Positions 34,348 through 45,579 of a stretch of 64,000 bases of DNA are shown piece after piece (position 1 is the first letter of the stretch; each line of letters opens with the position of its first letter). The notes beneath the pieces are model-generated. The model searched no databases and was not told where the DNA came from. It was given only the letters and a program-made list of their open reading frames with translations. The DNA is from Fagopyrum homotropicum. Its lineage: Eukaryota > Streptophyta > Magnoliopsida > Caryophyllales > Polygonaceae. The stretch spans positions 8,899,001 through 8,963,000 of the forward strand of contig BSWB01000002.1 in assembly GCA_033239125.1 (NCBI GenBank), in the 5' to 3' direction. A program made the translations under genes and the position numbers.

Positions 34348-34851
34348 TGTTACTTTTTCATATATCCGTCCCGGGACCAAATGACGCGGAGGACACACGT
34401 CCAGTGAACCACACATACAAGCACACGAGGTTCCATCCTAAAACAAATTGGCAATAGGAGGAGTAGCCCGGATGCTTATATGGTAGGTTCACTTGACACA
34501 TTTTTTCTTTTTCTTTCTCGGGTCGAGCATCTCATTCTCTTTTTAGCTCGCCCACAATTTATTTTTTTATTTTTTCTTTCGACGGGTTTCGCATCACATT
34601 CTCTTTTAGAGAATCCCCGAAGTCAAGAAACCGGACCCAGATCGGACCTGCTCTGATACCATGTTACTTTTTCTTATATCCGTCCCGGGACCAAATGACG
34701 CGGGGGACATGGCCGGTGAACCACACATACAAGCACACGGGATTCCATCCTAAAACCAATTGGCAATAGGAGGAGTAGCCCGGATGCTTATGTCATAGGT
34801 TCACTTGATTGCGTGTTATCGATGTGGGATTCTTTTTCCTACTCCTCAACA
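34348..34851 (-). mobile_element. TRIM-type short LTR retrotransposon, 504 bp
   Basis: Flanked by a perfect 5-bp duplication TAATT (34343-34347 and 34852-34856). The right LTR (34662-34851, 190 bp, TGTTAC to CTCAACA) is repeated at 34348 to about 34497, where the copy lacks its last 40 or so bases. On the minus strand the LTR is followed immediately by TGGTATCAGAGC at 34661-34650, the classical primer-binding site for initiator tRNA-Met. The internal region of about 150 bp has no coding. Together these define a terminal-repeat retrotransposon in miniature. Confidence 0.88.
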
Positions 34852-34856
34852 TAATT

Positions 34857-36060
34857 GTATGGGTAATTATGTGAAAAAGGTGATATTATAACTTATAAGG
34901 GTGTTTATGTGAAAAAGGTGATTTTATAAGGGTATTTTTTGTATTTACTATTAAAATGAACATAACCACAACGAATCCGGATCCTCTCCCTATATTTTAC
35001 TCCTAATACTCTAATATTTACCTAATAAACAATCTCAGCCCTTAGATTAGATGAATGACCATAATTTGTTTAATTAATATTAAATCTAATTATTAAAAAA
35101 ATTTCAATTAAAAAGTTGCCTTTTATTCATACGAAAAAACGAACTTGATGAAAATATTCGATTCACAACACGAAGGGTTGAAGGATGTAAATATTGTCCA
35201 CTAATTGTTCGATAACATCATATAAGACTTAAGAAGATTTGTAATACAAAGTTGAAACCTTGGTTCTAAAGCCGATTATATGATCCGAAAGAATGGTTGA
35301 GGTATTCAAGTTATAGAGTGTAACTTGAACCTAACACGTCGAAGCTCTCGTGTGCCATCTAGCAACGCTCTGATGGTGATGTACACACCCGGATGATCCT
35401 GCTCGACCCATTTAGTTTCTTCAAGCCTGTGGACTTGCATCGACTCCCAAACTCTCAACATTAGTCTTGTAAAAAATTTGTGATTTATTTTTTCCTATCC
35501 ATAGTCCATAGACACCCATATTCTATATGTTTAGAATATTCTTTTAATTTTCATGTTTTAATTTTTAGTGAATGATATTATTGTAATTTTATTCTTAAAA
35601 ATTTACATATTCAAATTAATATAAATTATAATTAAATTTAAATAGTTTTAAGTAATTTTTAGTGAATGAGATTATTTTAATTTTATTCTTAAAAATTTAC
35701 TTATTCAATTTAATATAAATTATAATTAAATTAAAAATATTAAAAGCTATAAGATTTAAAAATTACAAATGAAAACTAATTATTACAATATATTAATGTT
35801 AAAAGCTATAAGATTTAAAAATTAAAATATTAAAAAACATTAGACATGATAATTAATATATTAAAAGATATTATACATAGAAATTCAAACACCGTAAGAT
35901 ATTACAGATACAAACTTATATATTACAAGTCATAGATAGATATAAACCGACTAATAATGAAAACTAGTATATTTGTGAAGTTAATCTTCACTTAGGATTT
36001 ACGAAGGACATGAAAATAGAAAGTAAAACACACAACACTTATCACATATCATTGTTAAGG
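34857..36060. other. AT-rich spacer with a direct repeat
   Basis: No gene seen. A stretch of about 75 bases beginning TTTTTAGTGAATGA occurs near 35563 and again near 35657, both followed by ATAAATTATAATTAAATT. Near 34855-34945 GTGAAAAAGGTGAT also occurs twice. Confidence 0.4.
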
Positions 36061-38082
36061 TCCAAAGCGCCTAATACGAGTTGTTTGAGCATTTCCTCCT
36101 CAGGGGTTAGCGAACCCTTCTCCAACAATTTACATAAGATCTCCATGTACTTAGCTCGTGTTGCCATATTCCTAGATTTAGTGTCACTTCAAGAGCAACC
36201 ATCTTTCGTTCATCCTTTTCATTTCTAACAGATTGAAAACTCTCAAACATCATATCCTCTTCGTCTCCAAGCACATATGAACTTTCACCAACCCTTTTTC
36301 CCTTTCCCTTCCTCTCTCTAGCCTTTGAACTCTTGTGTTGGAGTGGACGAGTTAGATCAATTCCAACTGAAGTTGCACTAGTGGGGGTTGCGGGATAAGA
36401 GCTTGAAGAGTAGTAAGCTCCATCGACTTTTCCCTTTGAGCATTTGGAGTTCCCGTTATACTTTGATTCTTGTTTGTTCAACATCATGCACCACTTCGGT
36501 GTATTTCTAAGCACAGGCCAGGCATGCTCAAACAAAAGTTTTCACCCGTATCAACACGAAAAATAACATGTGTCATTTGTAGCACATCGGTATCACTTTT
36601 CCCACTTGCTCTTTTGTTGAAAGCTTGTGGATAAGTCCCATCAAATTTGGTACTATCGATTAAAATCTTATGTCATCTTACCTTTAGCGAACCCGGAACC
36701 CTATGACCACAACTTGCACCAATCTCTAATCTCCTATTGTTGTAGTAGTAATTCTGTCTCAAAACTTATCGACTCTTTGATTAGTACCGATAATAGTGTC
36801 GGTGCTTGTTCACCCATCCACTAATGAGGAGCAAGTCCTCACCTTGCGGCCACTTTACTCTTTGATCGCTTTTACGAGTTGCTTTTGGTTGACTAGTTCC
36901 TCCACGAGTACCTCTTTGGGGTGCCGCATCCACTTCAGGGGTTGCATGTATGTCATCGAGACTTGATACATTTTGTTGTGTGTCCCACTACATAATCGGG
37001 GTATTGTTAGGGTTGGGAGTTGAAGCATATGAGAAGTGTGAGAGCTCTGGACCATGTGGATAACTTTGAGCATATGGGTTGGAGCAAATGGGAAACCTTG
37101 TACATATGGGTCTGCTTTGTTGGTTTGATCTTCACACAAATTGATAAAGTTAGATGAAAAGTTGGAGTGGTTGAAGTGGTTGTAGTAGACATGGGTCGCA
37201 AACCTAAACCGCCGGTTTAGGTTTGCGAACCGCCGGTTTAGGTTTGGTCAAAGGCCAAACCTACACCTAAACCGTGGAAGTATAAACCGCCGGTTTAGGT
37301 TAAACCTAAACCGGCGGTTTGACGGTTTGACACCTAATTTAAAAAAAAAAAAATTAATTAATGTAATATATAAGTTATGTTAGTTATAAAAAAAATATAA
37401 ATTAGTAATTTTTTGTAAATAAATAAAATTACTAATTTAGTAAATAAAAAAAATTTGTACATTTAAAATTTATATTACATTAGTAAAGTTTTGTAAATTG
37501 GAACTTTACATTCAATTATTTATACATTGAATTTTTTATACATTAAAAATTTGTAAATAAATAAAATTACTATCTTTTTATACATTGAATTTTTTATACA
37601 TTTACTATCTTTTTAAACATTGAATTTTTTTTTATTACAATAGCATTTTAATAGAATTACTAAGTAAATAAAAGAGAGAAAGTAAAATAAAAAACAACAA
37701 GTAAAATAATTACAACAAAGCGAACTCATTTTTTTTATACATTCATAAAATATTTATTACATTAACATTTGAATAGAACTACTAACTAAAGTAAAAGAGA
37801 GCAAGTAAAATAAAAATACTAACTAAAATAAAAAGAAAGCGAACTCATTTATTTATACATTCAAATTATTTATGTTACATTAGCTTTTGAATAGAATAAT
37901 TACTAAGTAAATAAAATTACTAACTAAAATAAAAGAGAGCAACTAAAATAAAATTACTAACTAAACTACAAGAAAGAGAATACTCATTTTTTTTTATACA
38001 TTCAATTTTTTTTTATTACATTAGCATTTGAATACAACTAATTTTTTTTTAAAAAAAGGAGAGGGCTTGAACCGGTTTCCCG

Positions 38083-38134
38083 GTTGCCTACGTATCCTCT
38101 TGGGGTTTAAGAGGAATCAAAGCCTACGTAGTTC
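38083..38134 (-). other. hairpin motif in the hAT 3' untranslated region
   Basis: GTTGCCTACGTAT, stem CCTCTT/AAGAGG around a 7-base loop, AATCAAAG, then CCTACGTAGTTC. It has the same constant parts as the Tat copies and a different, longer stem, and lies about 50 bases downstream of the transposase stop in coding sense. The outer CTACGT and ACGTAG can also pair. Confidence 0.85.
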
Positions 38135-38185
38135 TCTTACCTTTGCTTACCTTTTTCGGACTTCCGAGTTTTTTTCGTTATCCCC

Positions 38186-39681
38186 TTACCTTTGCGCCTC
38201 GGACTCGGAAGTAGTGGCTGGATCATCGGAATTGGAATCCGATTTTGAGTCATAAACGGGTGCATTCCGTTGTTTCCTCTTTTCCGCCCTTATCCAATCT
38301 TGAACAAAAAATTGAGATTCCAATTTTTCGGGCTTTAATTGACTCCTCTTGTAGCTTAACATGTTTCCTCCTTGACTAAAAGCTTGCTCCACGGCCACCT
38401 TTGATGCGGGGACGGCCATAATTTGTTTCACAATCTTGGTCAATGTTGGATACTTTGGGGTCATCTTCTTCCAATAATCTAAAACTTGAAAACTATCACT
38501 TTCACCATCAAAAGTAAAAGGAGTTGCTAGATAATCTTCAAATTCCGCACTTGCGGATGAATGTCTAGGTGTTTTTGTTCTTTTAGCTAAAATTTGTTTT
38601 GCTTTAGAAAGAAGAAGAAGAAGAAGAAGAAGAAGAAGAAGAAGAAGAAGAAGAAGAAGAGGGTGAGGGAGTTGATTGGGTGGAAGCACTACTAGCACTT
38701 GTTTCAAATAAAGGAAGCAATTTACCAATTCAACACGAATAGTAAGAGTAATAGAATTAACGTTATTAATAGACGATAAACCTAAACATTCATAATATGC
38801 ATTTAAAAATTCGGTAACACCATCAATTTTAAGTTTAGGATCAAAAACGACGGCAATAAGATAAATTAGGGGAATTTCATCATAATATTTTAGCCATTTT
38901 GTTTTCATTTCGGTTGTAGCATATTTAAGTGATTCTAAACCTAAACCGGTTTGTAAAGCTTCGGCAACATTTACGGCTATTTCTAAAAAAACAACAAGAA
39001 GTAGGAATCTAAACATAACTCAACATATTAGTAGAATCACTAAAAACTTTTAAAACACTACAAATATCGTAACAAGTTTGCCAAATACTTTCATCATCTA
39101 AAATAGACCAAGAAATAAATTGTGAGGAAAATTCTTGTAAAACATCTTTATATCTAAGAGCTTGACTAAGTAGTTTATATGTTGAGTTCCAACGAGTTCC
39201 AATATCTTTTGAAAAAGCAATCGGAGGAACATTTTTTTCTATACAAGTTGATCTCCATTTTTTTTCTTAAGTCGGTTGAATGTCAAATATGTTCAATTAC
39301 GTCGGTTATAGGCTCTAACATTTCATGTAAAACTTTTAGGCCATCTTGAACACATAAATTTAAAATATGACATGCACATCTTTGGTGAGTAAAAAAAGTT
39401 TTTATAAGTTGACCCGCATTCCCCACCAAATGGTTAACGGCGCGGGTGTTAGCGGAAGCATTATCAAATGAGTATGAAAAAACACGATTTTGTAAATTAA
39501 ATTTTTGTAAAACGGTTCTTATTAAATTAGCAATGTTGGCGGCACTATGTCTTTCATTAAAATGGTGAAATGCAATAACAAATTTATGCAAGTGCATATC
39601 ATTATCGATAAAATGTAAAGTGAGGCCCATGTAAAGTGAGGCCCATGTAGTCGCTTGGGTGATCCGGGTTTGCCATTTCAC
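38186..39681 (-). pseudogene. hAT transposase, internally decayed
   Basis: The 5' part (39283-39681) encodes the catalytic region with HKFVIAFHHFNERHSAANIA, FSYSFDNASANTRAV and RCACHILNLCVQDGL. The middle (39017-39282) still reads TRWNSTYKLLSQAL and ILDDESIWQTCYDI but in shifted frames with stops. The 3' part (38186-39016) has LKYYDEIPLIYLIAVVFDPK, DYWKKMTPKYPTL and the dimerisation domain ASKVAVEQAFSQGGNMLSYKRS. No BED zinc finger is present upstream. A GAA/CTT microsatellite codes for a run of Leu in the 3' part. It is not expected to be active. Confidence 0.88.
38607..38660. repeat. GAA microsatellite, about 18 units
   Basis: An uninterrupted GAA run inside the transposase gene, read as poly-Leu on the minus strand. 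Its position is a natural spacer between transposase domains. Confidence 0.95.
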
Positions 39682-39773
39682 TTGATTGAAAGATCGAGAA
39701 TACGAGATGGAGATTGAGAGTAGTAGTAGATAGATGAGAATGTTGGTGTGAGATAAATGGAAGAATTGTATGG

Positions 39774-39781
39774 TATTTATA
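39774..39781 (-). promoter_or_regulatory. TATA-like box of the hAT transposase gene
   Basis: CCTATAAATACC on the minus strand, about 95 bases upstream of the first recognisable transposase codons. Position and sequence fit a plant TATA box. The distance suggests that the region coding for the N-terminal domain has been deleted. Confidence 0.5.
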
Positions 39782-40229
39782 GGAATTGTGGGCAGTAATT
39801 TTTTTTAATTAAACAAATATTATAAAACTAAAAAAAAATAAAGAACCCAACGGCTCTAAGAGCCGTTGAGATGTGGGGCCCATCGGCTTATAGTCGTTGT
39901 GGGCCAAAGAGTTCTTTTTTTTTGCCAAACCGGTGGTTAACCGCTGGTTTAGGTAAAAAAATAAAAAGTTCCAAACCGGCGGTTAACCGCCGGTTTAGGT
40001 TTGACCGAGAACCAAACCTAAACCGTAAACCCCCGGTTCGACCAAACCGGCGAACCTAAACCGGCGGTTTGGTTTGAACCGGACCCAAGTCTAGGTTGTG
40101 GGGATGATTTGGATTCATATAGAATGATGTTTTACAAAATGGTTCAAAGTATATAGAAAATTATAAGGATTCAAAGTGTAGAAAAAGTTGTAGGTTTCCA
40201 ACTAGGAAACACTTGTATATATATAGTGC

Positions 40230-40810
40230 AAAAACTCTACCCCAAAGCGAATGTTGTTAAATTCAAGTTTTTTTTTTAATCAAAACTCATATTCTACCAA
40301 AACCTTACCCCGAGGCAAATCTAATCAAATTGGTATTTCCCATCATGACCCATACCCTGTCAAACCCCTAAACCAAGGCAAATCTTGTTAAATTCAAAAT
40401 TTTTATCAAAATCTATACTTTATCAAAACCTTACCCCGAGACGAATCTAATCAAATAGACATTTCCCATCATGACCCTGTTGCCAAACCCTCCCCAATGC
40501 AAATCTTGTTAAATTTAAAATTTTCATCAAAATCCATACTTTGTCAAAACCTTACCCTGAGGCAAATCTAATCAAATTAATATTTTTCATCATGATCCAT
40601 GCCCTGCCAAACCCTCCCCGAGGTGAATCTTGTTAAATTCAAATTTATCATCAAAACTCATACTCTGTCAAAACCTCAACCCGATGCAAATCTATTCAAA
40701 TTGATATTTCTCATCATGACCCATACCTTGACAAACCCCTAACCCGAAGCGAATCTTGTTAAATTTAAAATTTTTCATCAAAACTCATACTCTGCCAAAA
40801 CCCTATTAAA
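40230..40810. repeat. minisatellite of about 125-bp units, each made of two related half units
   Basis: About 4.5 copies. Each unit has half A (AATCTTGTTAAATTCAAA, CATCAAAACTCATACT, CAAAACC) and half B (AATCTAATCAAATTGATATT, CATCATGACCCATACC, CAAACCC). The halves share spacing and several words, so the array looks like an older 62-bp monomer turned into a dimer and amplified. It lies between the two divergent Harbinger genes. Confidence 0.85.
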
Positions 40811-40918
40811 ATCCCTATTTATATATGTTTTGCTTGGTTGATGTAAATACCACAAATCATACTCTTCATTTACTCCTTCCTTCAAATTCTCCTCACCCAT
40901 TTTCAAATCTCCACAAAA

Positions 40919-41207
40919 ATGTCATTTGATTCATCCGGTAGTCACTTTGATCATGTAGAGTTTTTAAACTTTACTCAAAACTCATCAGATGAGGAGCGGA
41001 ATGCAATGGAGGACCGCACTCTTGCAAGAATGAGTTTTCGCGCAAGATAACGTCGTCGGTTTGAGGATGAATCCTTTCAACCAAGAGAACGCCGACACCG
41101 TCAATACGTTAACAGAGAGCGTGAGAATGACCATAAAAGCCTAGTCAAAGATTATTTCTCTAAAATCCCACCGCGAGTGTATTCTGACCAACAATTAGGA
41201 ATTCTAA
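40919..41207 (+). pseudogene. PIF/Harbinger transposase N-terminal fragment
   Basis: Starts at ATG with MSFDSSGSHFDH, continues Asp/Glu/Ser-rich, then after an in-frame TAA at 41048-41050 reads RRRFEDESFQ, RHRQYVNRERENDHK and LVKDYFSKIPPRVYSD. This matches the start of plant Harbinger transposases (Y-hydrophobic-R-x-R-E followed by DYF). The DDE core is deleted. It points away from the ORF1 pseudogene, the divergent arrangement of a two-gene PIF/Harbinger element. TATATATG near 40822 is a possible TATA box. Confidence 0.75.
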
Positions 41208-41811
41208 TTAAGCATTTCAATGTCATTAGTTTAGTATTTGCCTATATGTTGGATGTTGGACGTCTGTATTTTGGTGTGCTATTATCTGTTGGATGTTTTT
41301 CCTATTAAAATTTCAGTTGATTATGAAATATTTACTTTTAGTTGGTTGTTGAATAATTTTCTTTTTTTTATATACGATATATTGGGTTTCTAATTATATA
41401 TTATAAATATATATAGGTGTATCATACCTGTAATTTGATCGAATATTATAAAGAGAAAACTGGATGAAATGCCCCCATCATAAAATTCATTAACTAACTA
41501 ACACAGGCTTATATTTTATTAACAAAATAACATCTTTTAATCTCTAATATCAAATTTGCCCCTACTAATATATCTCAGTTTTACCCAATTAGTTACAAGA
41601 GAATCTGCTAATTGATTATACAATAATCCTAATTTAAGAAGGTAATAATAAATAGAATCATTTACTTAATATTTTATTCACAACACTACTGAACGTCATT
41701 CCAGCAAAGAAGTTGAAGCGTCAACTTGTCTTCCTTCTTTTTCCTTCTTTGGTAGTTGAATCGTTGCTTCGGATTTCTTTCTAGAGAGGATTGTACAAGA
41801 TATCACCATTA
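41208..41811. other. AT-rich spacer right of the Harbinger remnant
   Basis: No gene or clear repeat seen. It may contain the lost Harbinger terminus. It ends at the TTGTA flank of the outer solo LTR. Confidence 0.35.
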
Positions 41812-41933
41812 TTGTATGTAACACCCCGAATTCTCAGAACTCGGAACGTTACTGGTTAGGACCTCACAATGGGTCCCGACCTCAGTTTGACAACAATATT
41901 ACTAGGATTTTGCAACAAGACACAAATAAGAAA

Positions 41934-42356
41934 CAGGGCTGAGCATCGGTCCAAAACCGCAAACTGCAAACCGAACCGCAACCGAACCGCAAACCGCAAA
42001 CCTGAAAAACATGAACCGCAAACCGAACCGTAAATTTGCGGTTCGGTTAGCGGTTTGAACCACACGGTTGCGGTTCGAACCGCAAATGAACCGCAATTTG
42101 CGGTTCGGTTGCGGTTTTGCGGTTTTTTTGTGGTTTTGCGGTTTTTTTGTGGTTTTGCGGTTTTTTTTTGCGGTTTGCGGTTTTTTTCGTTTTTTTTGCG
42201 GTTTGCGGTTTTTTTTGCGGTTTGAAACGCAAACCGAACCGCAAACCGCAAACCGCAAAACAAAAACTTGCGGACCGCAAACCGAACCGATTAAGTGCGG
42301 TTCGGTTGCGGTTTGGACCGCAATTTGCGGTTCGGTTGCGGTTCGGCTCAGCCCTA
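41934..42356. mobile_element. hAT-type MITE, 423 bp, built of CGGTTTGCGG-like words
   Basis: Starts CAGGGCTGAGC and ends GCTCAGCCCTA, with the 8-bp duplication ATAAGAAA at 41926-41933 and 42357-42364. Almost the whole body is permutations of CGGTTCGGTTGCGG, CGGTTTGCGG and their complements, so it can fold on itself extensively. Open frames in it are low-complexity artefacts. Inserted in the outer solo LTR. Confidence 0.9.
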
Positions 42357-42960
42357 ATAAGAAAAACCGAATTCATAAAATAGTATTTTAGAAGGATGAA
42401 TGCAACAAACATCTAACAGCCTATAGCTTAAACAACGAAAAAGACTAATTGTCTTTAACAAGAAGAAAGAAACGACAAGGTAAACGCCCAACCCCACTAT
42501 AAGGAGTACGGAGACCCGGCTGACCACTACTTCCGGATCACTCAGCTGCTGCTCTAACCTGTGGTAAATCTAAAAACACAACAAAAACAACCATTAGCTA
42601 GCTATCTAAACATTAGTAAAGTAATAATAGCACACAGACACATCATAGCAAAAATAAACACTCATCATGCTTTCAAACAATCCATTTATTATTTTTACTT
42701 AGGTGATTCACTCTTACTAATGATACTTATTTTATGACACGAGGGATTCCCAAACCTCGCCTCCGCCCCCGTGTAACCATCAGGAATGGATCCTATGCAT
42801 CTCACCTTGTACTTGCCTGGTCTGGGTATAGAGAACCTCCCAGTCTCCTGTCAGAGCTGGGCAGTGATGTCATGGTCCGTTATACATACACTTGGGCCTT
42901 AAAATAGAATAATAACCGCCGTCCTATCGAGTTATTATTATAAACACACATTGCACACAC

Positions 42961-45579
42961 TGTAATAACCGGAATTTTGAGACTCCGTTAAACCTGAATT
43001 TAACCGACTTCCGAAACGTCAATCTTAAAATAGATAAAGACATGTATTAAATTAAGATAAAACGAGTGTTATTTCTATCATTTTATGTGACATTAATGCA
43101 CATAAAATGACGGAATCTTGTAATCAAAAATAAAGCACGTCCTTAAAATAAAAATAATAATAATTCCGTATTATTTAACGAGTTCCTTTTTCCGTTCTAA
43201 AAATAATAATAATTCCGTATTATTTAACGAGTTCCTTTTTCCGTTCTAATGGGAGAGTAGGCCGAATGGCCCACTAGCAAGCCCAATATCATATTCAGCC
43301 AGCCCATTTTAATTAAATTATCCTAATTACCCTATTAACCCTAATCCTAACCTAATTAATCTAATCCAACTCACCCTCCTGCCGTCTCCTCTCACGATCT
43401 AAACAAACAACCTAATCTACGCTGCCGCTGGATGCAACGACGCCACTGCGCCTCTTCGCTTCAACCGGATCGTCGCCACCGCGAGCCTGCGCCGCCCAGT
43501 CGAGTCCGGTAAGATCCGACCTCTCCTTCCCTCCGTCCTCCTTCTTCCGTTCCTTCCTGTTTCGAACCAAGCCATGGCTTAACCGTGACGTTGTGCAGCC
43601 GCTGCGAGGCGCCTCCGTTCGGAACCCTCCGCCGCCAGTAGCGCAGCAGCCTCGCCTCCAGTAGCGCAGCAGCCCCGCCTCCAGTAGCGCAGCAGCCCCG
43701 CCTCCAGTAGCGCAGCAGCCCCGCCTCCAGTAGCGCAGCAGCATCGTCTCCTTGCGCAGCAGCCATCGCCGCCGATCGCCGCTGCTGCCAGCCACTGTCC
43801 ACGCCGCCGAGCGTCCGCCTCAGACCGGTAAGTGCGCTGACCTTCTTCCCGTTTCCTTCTGTCGATTGGTGAATGAGCACCTCACTGCAGCCCTACGACT
43901 TAATCTGCAGTGCTACGAACCAGCCGACGCCGCACCTCGCTGCACCGGGACCCGACTAGCATTCCTCCGGTGTTTAGGTTAGTCCGAATTCGTACACTGC
44001 TGAGCATATAGATCTAAAGAGTAGAATAAAGGACTGCTGCATTTTTTTTATGAACAATAGAAATTGTGGCTGCTGTAAATTTTAATTTAATTCCTTCAGC
44101 TTTTAGGTTATGAACAGTCCATCTTGTCGATCAATTATAAAACGTTTGGATAAAGATCCACCGTTGAATTTTGGATATGTTGTAGACGGATATATGTAGT
44201 TTATCATATTAAAATTTGGGGAGAAATGAACGGTCGGATTGAAAGTTACGAGCTCCCGAAGTTAGGTAGTTGAGCAGTTTTATTAAACTTAAAATTTGAC
44301 TAAGTATAGGAAAGTAGAGTGAGGAACCGACTTTGGGAATTATTATAAAAATATCGGCTGAACAGTTCGGAGAAATTCTTTCTTCTAAGGCTAGATAGAA
44401 CCTCATAGATGATCTAGATATTTGATTCGGAAATTTTATAAGCTGTTAAGAATTTTATATTTAGAGCCGAAGTTAAACCTTTTTCGGTTCTTCCGGAAAA
44501 ATAGAAACATAGGAAAAATGTCAGTTTCGCACCTAATAAAATTCTAAGAGTTAGGATATATTTTAGAACTTTAATTAGGAGTTTGGACATGAATTTTAGG
44601 GTCTTCGAGAAAATCGGAACCAAGGGTAAAATGGTCATTTTACCCTAAAACTAATAATGTAACTAGTACGTCTTAATACTTATTTGATCTTAGAAGTTTT
44701 AGACTTCTATCTACGTGAAAGTGTGCTAATACACTTATCGCCTTTAACAGGCAACTGAGTGGGTACAGTTACAGAGCAAGTGGTTATTAAAGAGTCGAGC
44801 GTTATAACAGGTAAGTCCTTTGGGCTTACTTAGCTGACTGCTAAATATGAGTATAAATGATGATGGTGGTGTGTGATTGACATGTTAGAGAGATAGGTTG
44901 TGATATAAAATTACCGACCTGTATTTTGGCCTAAGAGTAACGGGCGGTGGCATTCCGCTCAGTAGCTCGCAGGGCGCTGGGGGTTTCTTTCGGGACTAGT
45001 CCACACATGGTTTGTAGTGATGCTACCAAAGGAAGTCAGCTAGACCTACACCAGTTGGATAAGGAACGGAGGCGAGAACTAATAATAGTTCTCGTGCCAC
45101 AACTTAAATTGAATAATGTGAATCACTTAAATAATAGATAATAATTGGTTGAGTGCCAGCATGATGTTTGTTTATTTTGTTTCTGCTTGTGTTTGTGCTG
45201 TTATCATTTTGCTTATATTTGGATAGTTAGCTAACTGTTGATATGTTGTTTAGACTTGACACAGGTTAGAGCAGATGCCGAGTGATCCAGATGGTAGTGG
45301 TCAGCCGGGGTGTCGTACTTTAGGACGTTTTGCAGATTTTGCATTTGTGGGTTTTGCAGTTGAACATGGTTTCCCTTCTTACCTTGATATATTACTTTTC
45401 CGGCTGTAGTTGATCTGGTCACATTCATGCATTGATAAAAAACCATTTTTATGATTTCTGATTTTTCCTTATCCGTGCCTTGTTGTAAGATCATGTTAAG
45501 TTGTTGTCAAACTAAGGTCGGGACCCACTGTGCGGTCCTAACCAGTAACTCCCTAAGTTGTAAAATTTGGGGTGTTACA
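42961..45579 (+). mobile_element. inner solo LTR in plus orientation, 2619 bp
   Basis: Starts TGTAATAACCGG and ends GGGGTGTTACA, with a perfect 5-bp duplication CACAC at 42956-42960 and 45580-45584. It is homologous along its length to the outer, opposite-orientation copy: for example CCACCGTTGAATTTT and AACGGTCGGATT near 44160-44240 recur inverted near 46200-46310. It contains a GC-rich segment (43420-43950) with a 23-bp tandem array. There are no retrotransposon proteins. The parent family is not identified. Confidence 0.82.
43639..43742. repeat. 23-bp minisatellite in the inner solo LTR
   Basis: About 4.6 copies of CAGTAGCGCAGCAGCC plus CCGCCTC, nearly identical. Because 23 is not a multiple of three it reads as repeated peptides in several frames, which explains the spurious minus-strand open frames here. 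Confidence 0.93.

Larger units (their letters stand above)
37186..40093 (-). mobile_element. hAT transposon, 2908 bp
   Basis: Ends TAGACATGGG and CCCAAGTCTA with subterminal arrays of CCGCCGGTTTAGG and its complement at both ends. Flanks GGTTGTAG (37178-37185) and GGTTGTGG (40094-40101) are an 8-bp duplication with one mismatch. It carries a decayed transposase gene on the minus strand, a TATA motif for that gene (39774-39781), and a hairpin motif downstream of it that is shared with the Tat element. Confidence 0.9.
36061..40118 (-). pseudogene. PIF/Harbinger ORF1 (Myb/SANT-like, NAM-associated type), split by a hAT insertion
   Basis: DNA-binding accessory protein gene of PIF/Harbinger elements, or a host gene derived from it. 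The start codon is at 40116-40118, followed by Asn/His/Pro-rich codons that run into the hAT target duplication and resume at 37185 (NFINLCEDQTNKADPY). Downstream, RVKWPQGEDLLLISGWVNKH (read in parts) is the Myb-like start, and FEHAWPVLRNTPKW, SSSSYPATPTSAT, DLTRPLQHKSSKARERKGKGK and KYMEILCKLLEKG follow. The middle (36535-36855) contains stops and frameshifts. The match of frame across the hAT insertion shows that the hAT landed in coding sequence. Confidence 0.75.

Noticed and set aside
41856..42412. Overlapping open frames on both strands rich in Lys/Asn/Arg/Cys/Phe
   Set aside because: They come from the short-word array of the hAT MITE and read as low-complexity peptides in several frames.
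43412..43982. Open frames of 76-139 codons in the GC-rich part of the inner LTR
   Set aside because: High GC and a 23-bp tandem array keep several frames open. There is no domain and no conservation with the outer LTR copy.
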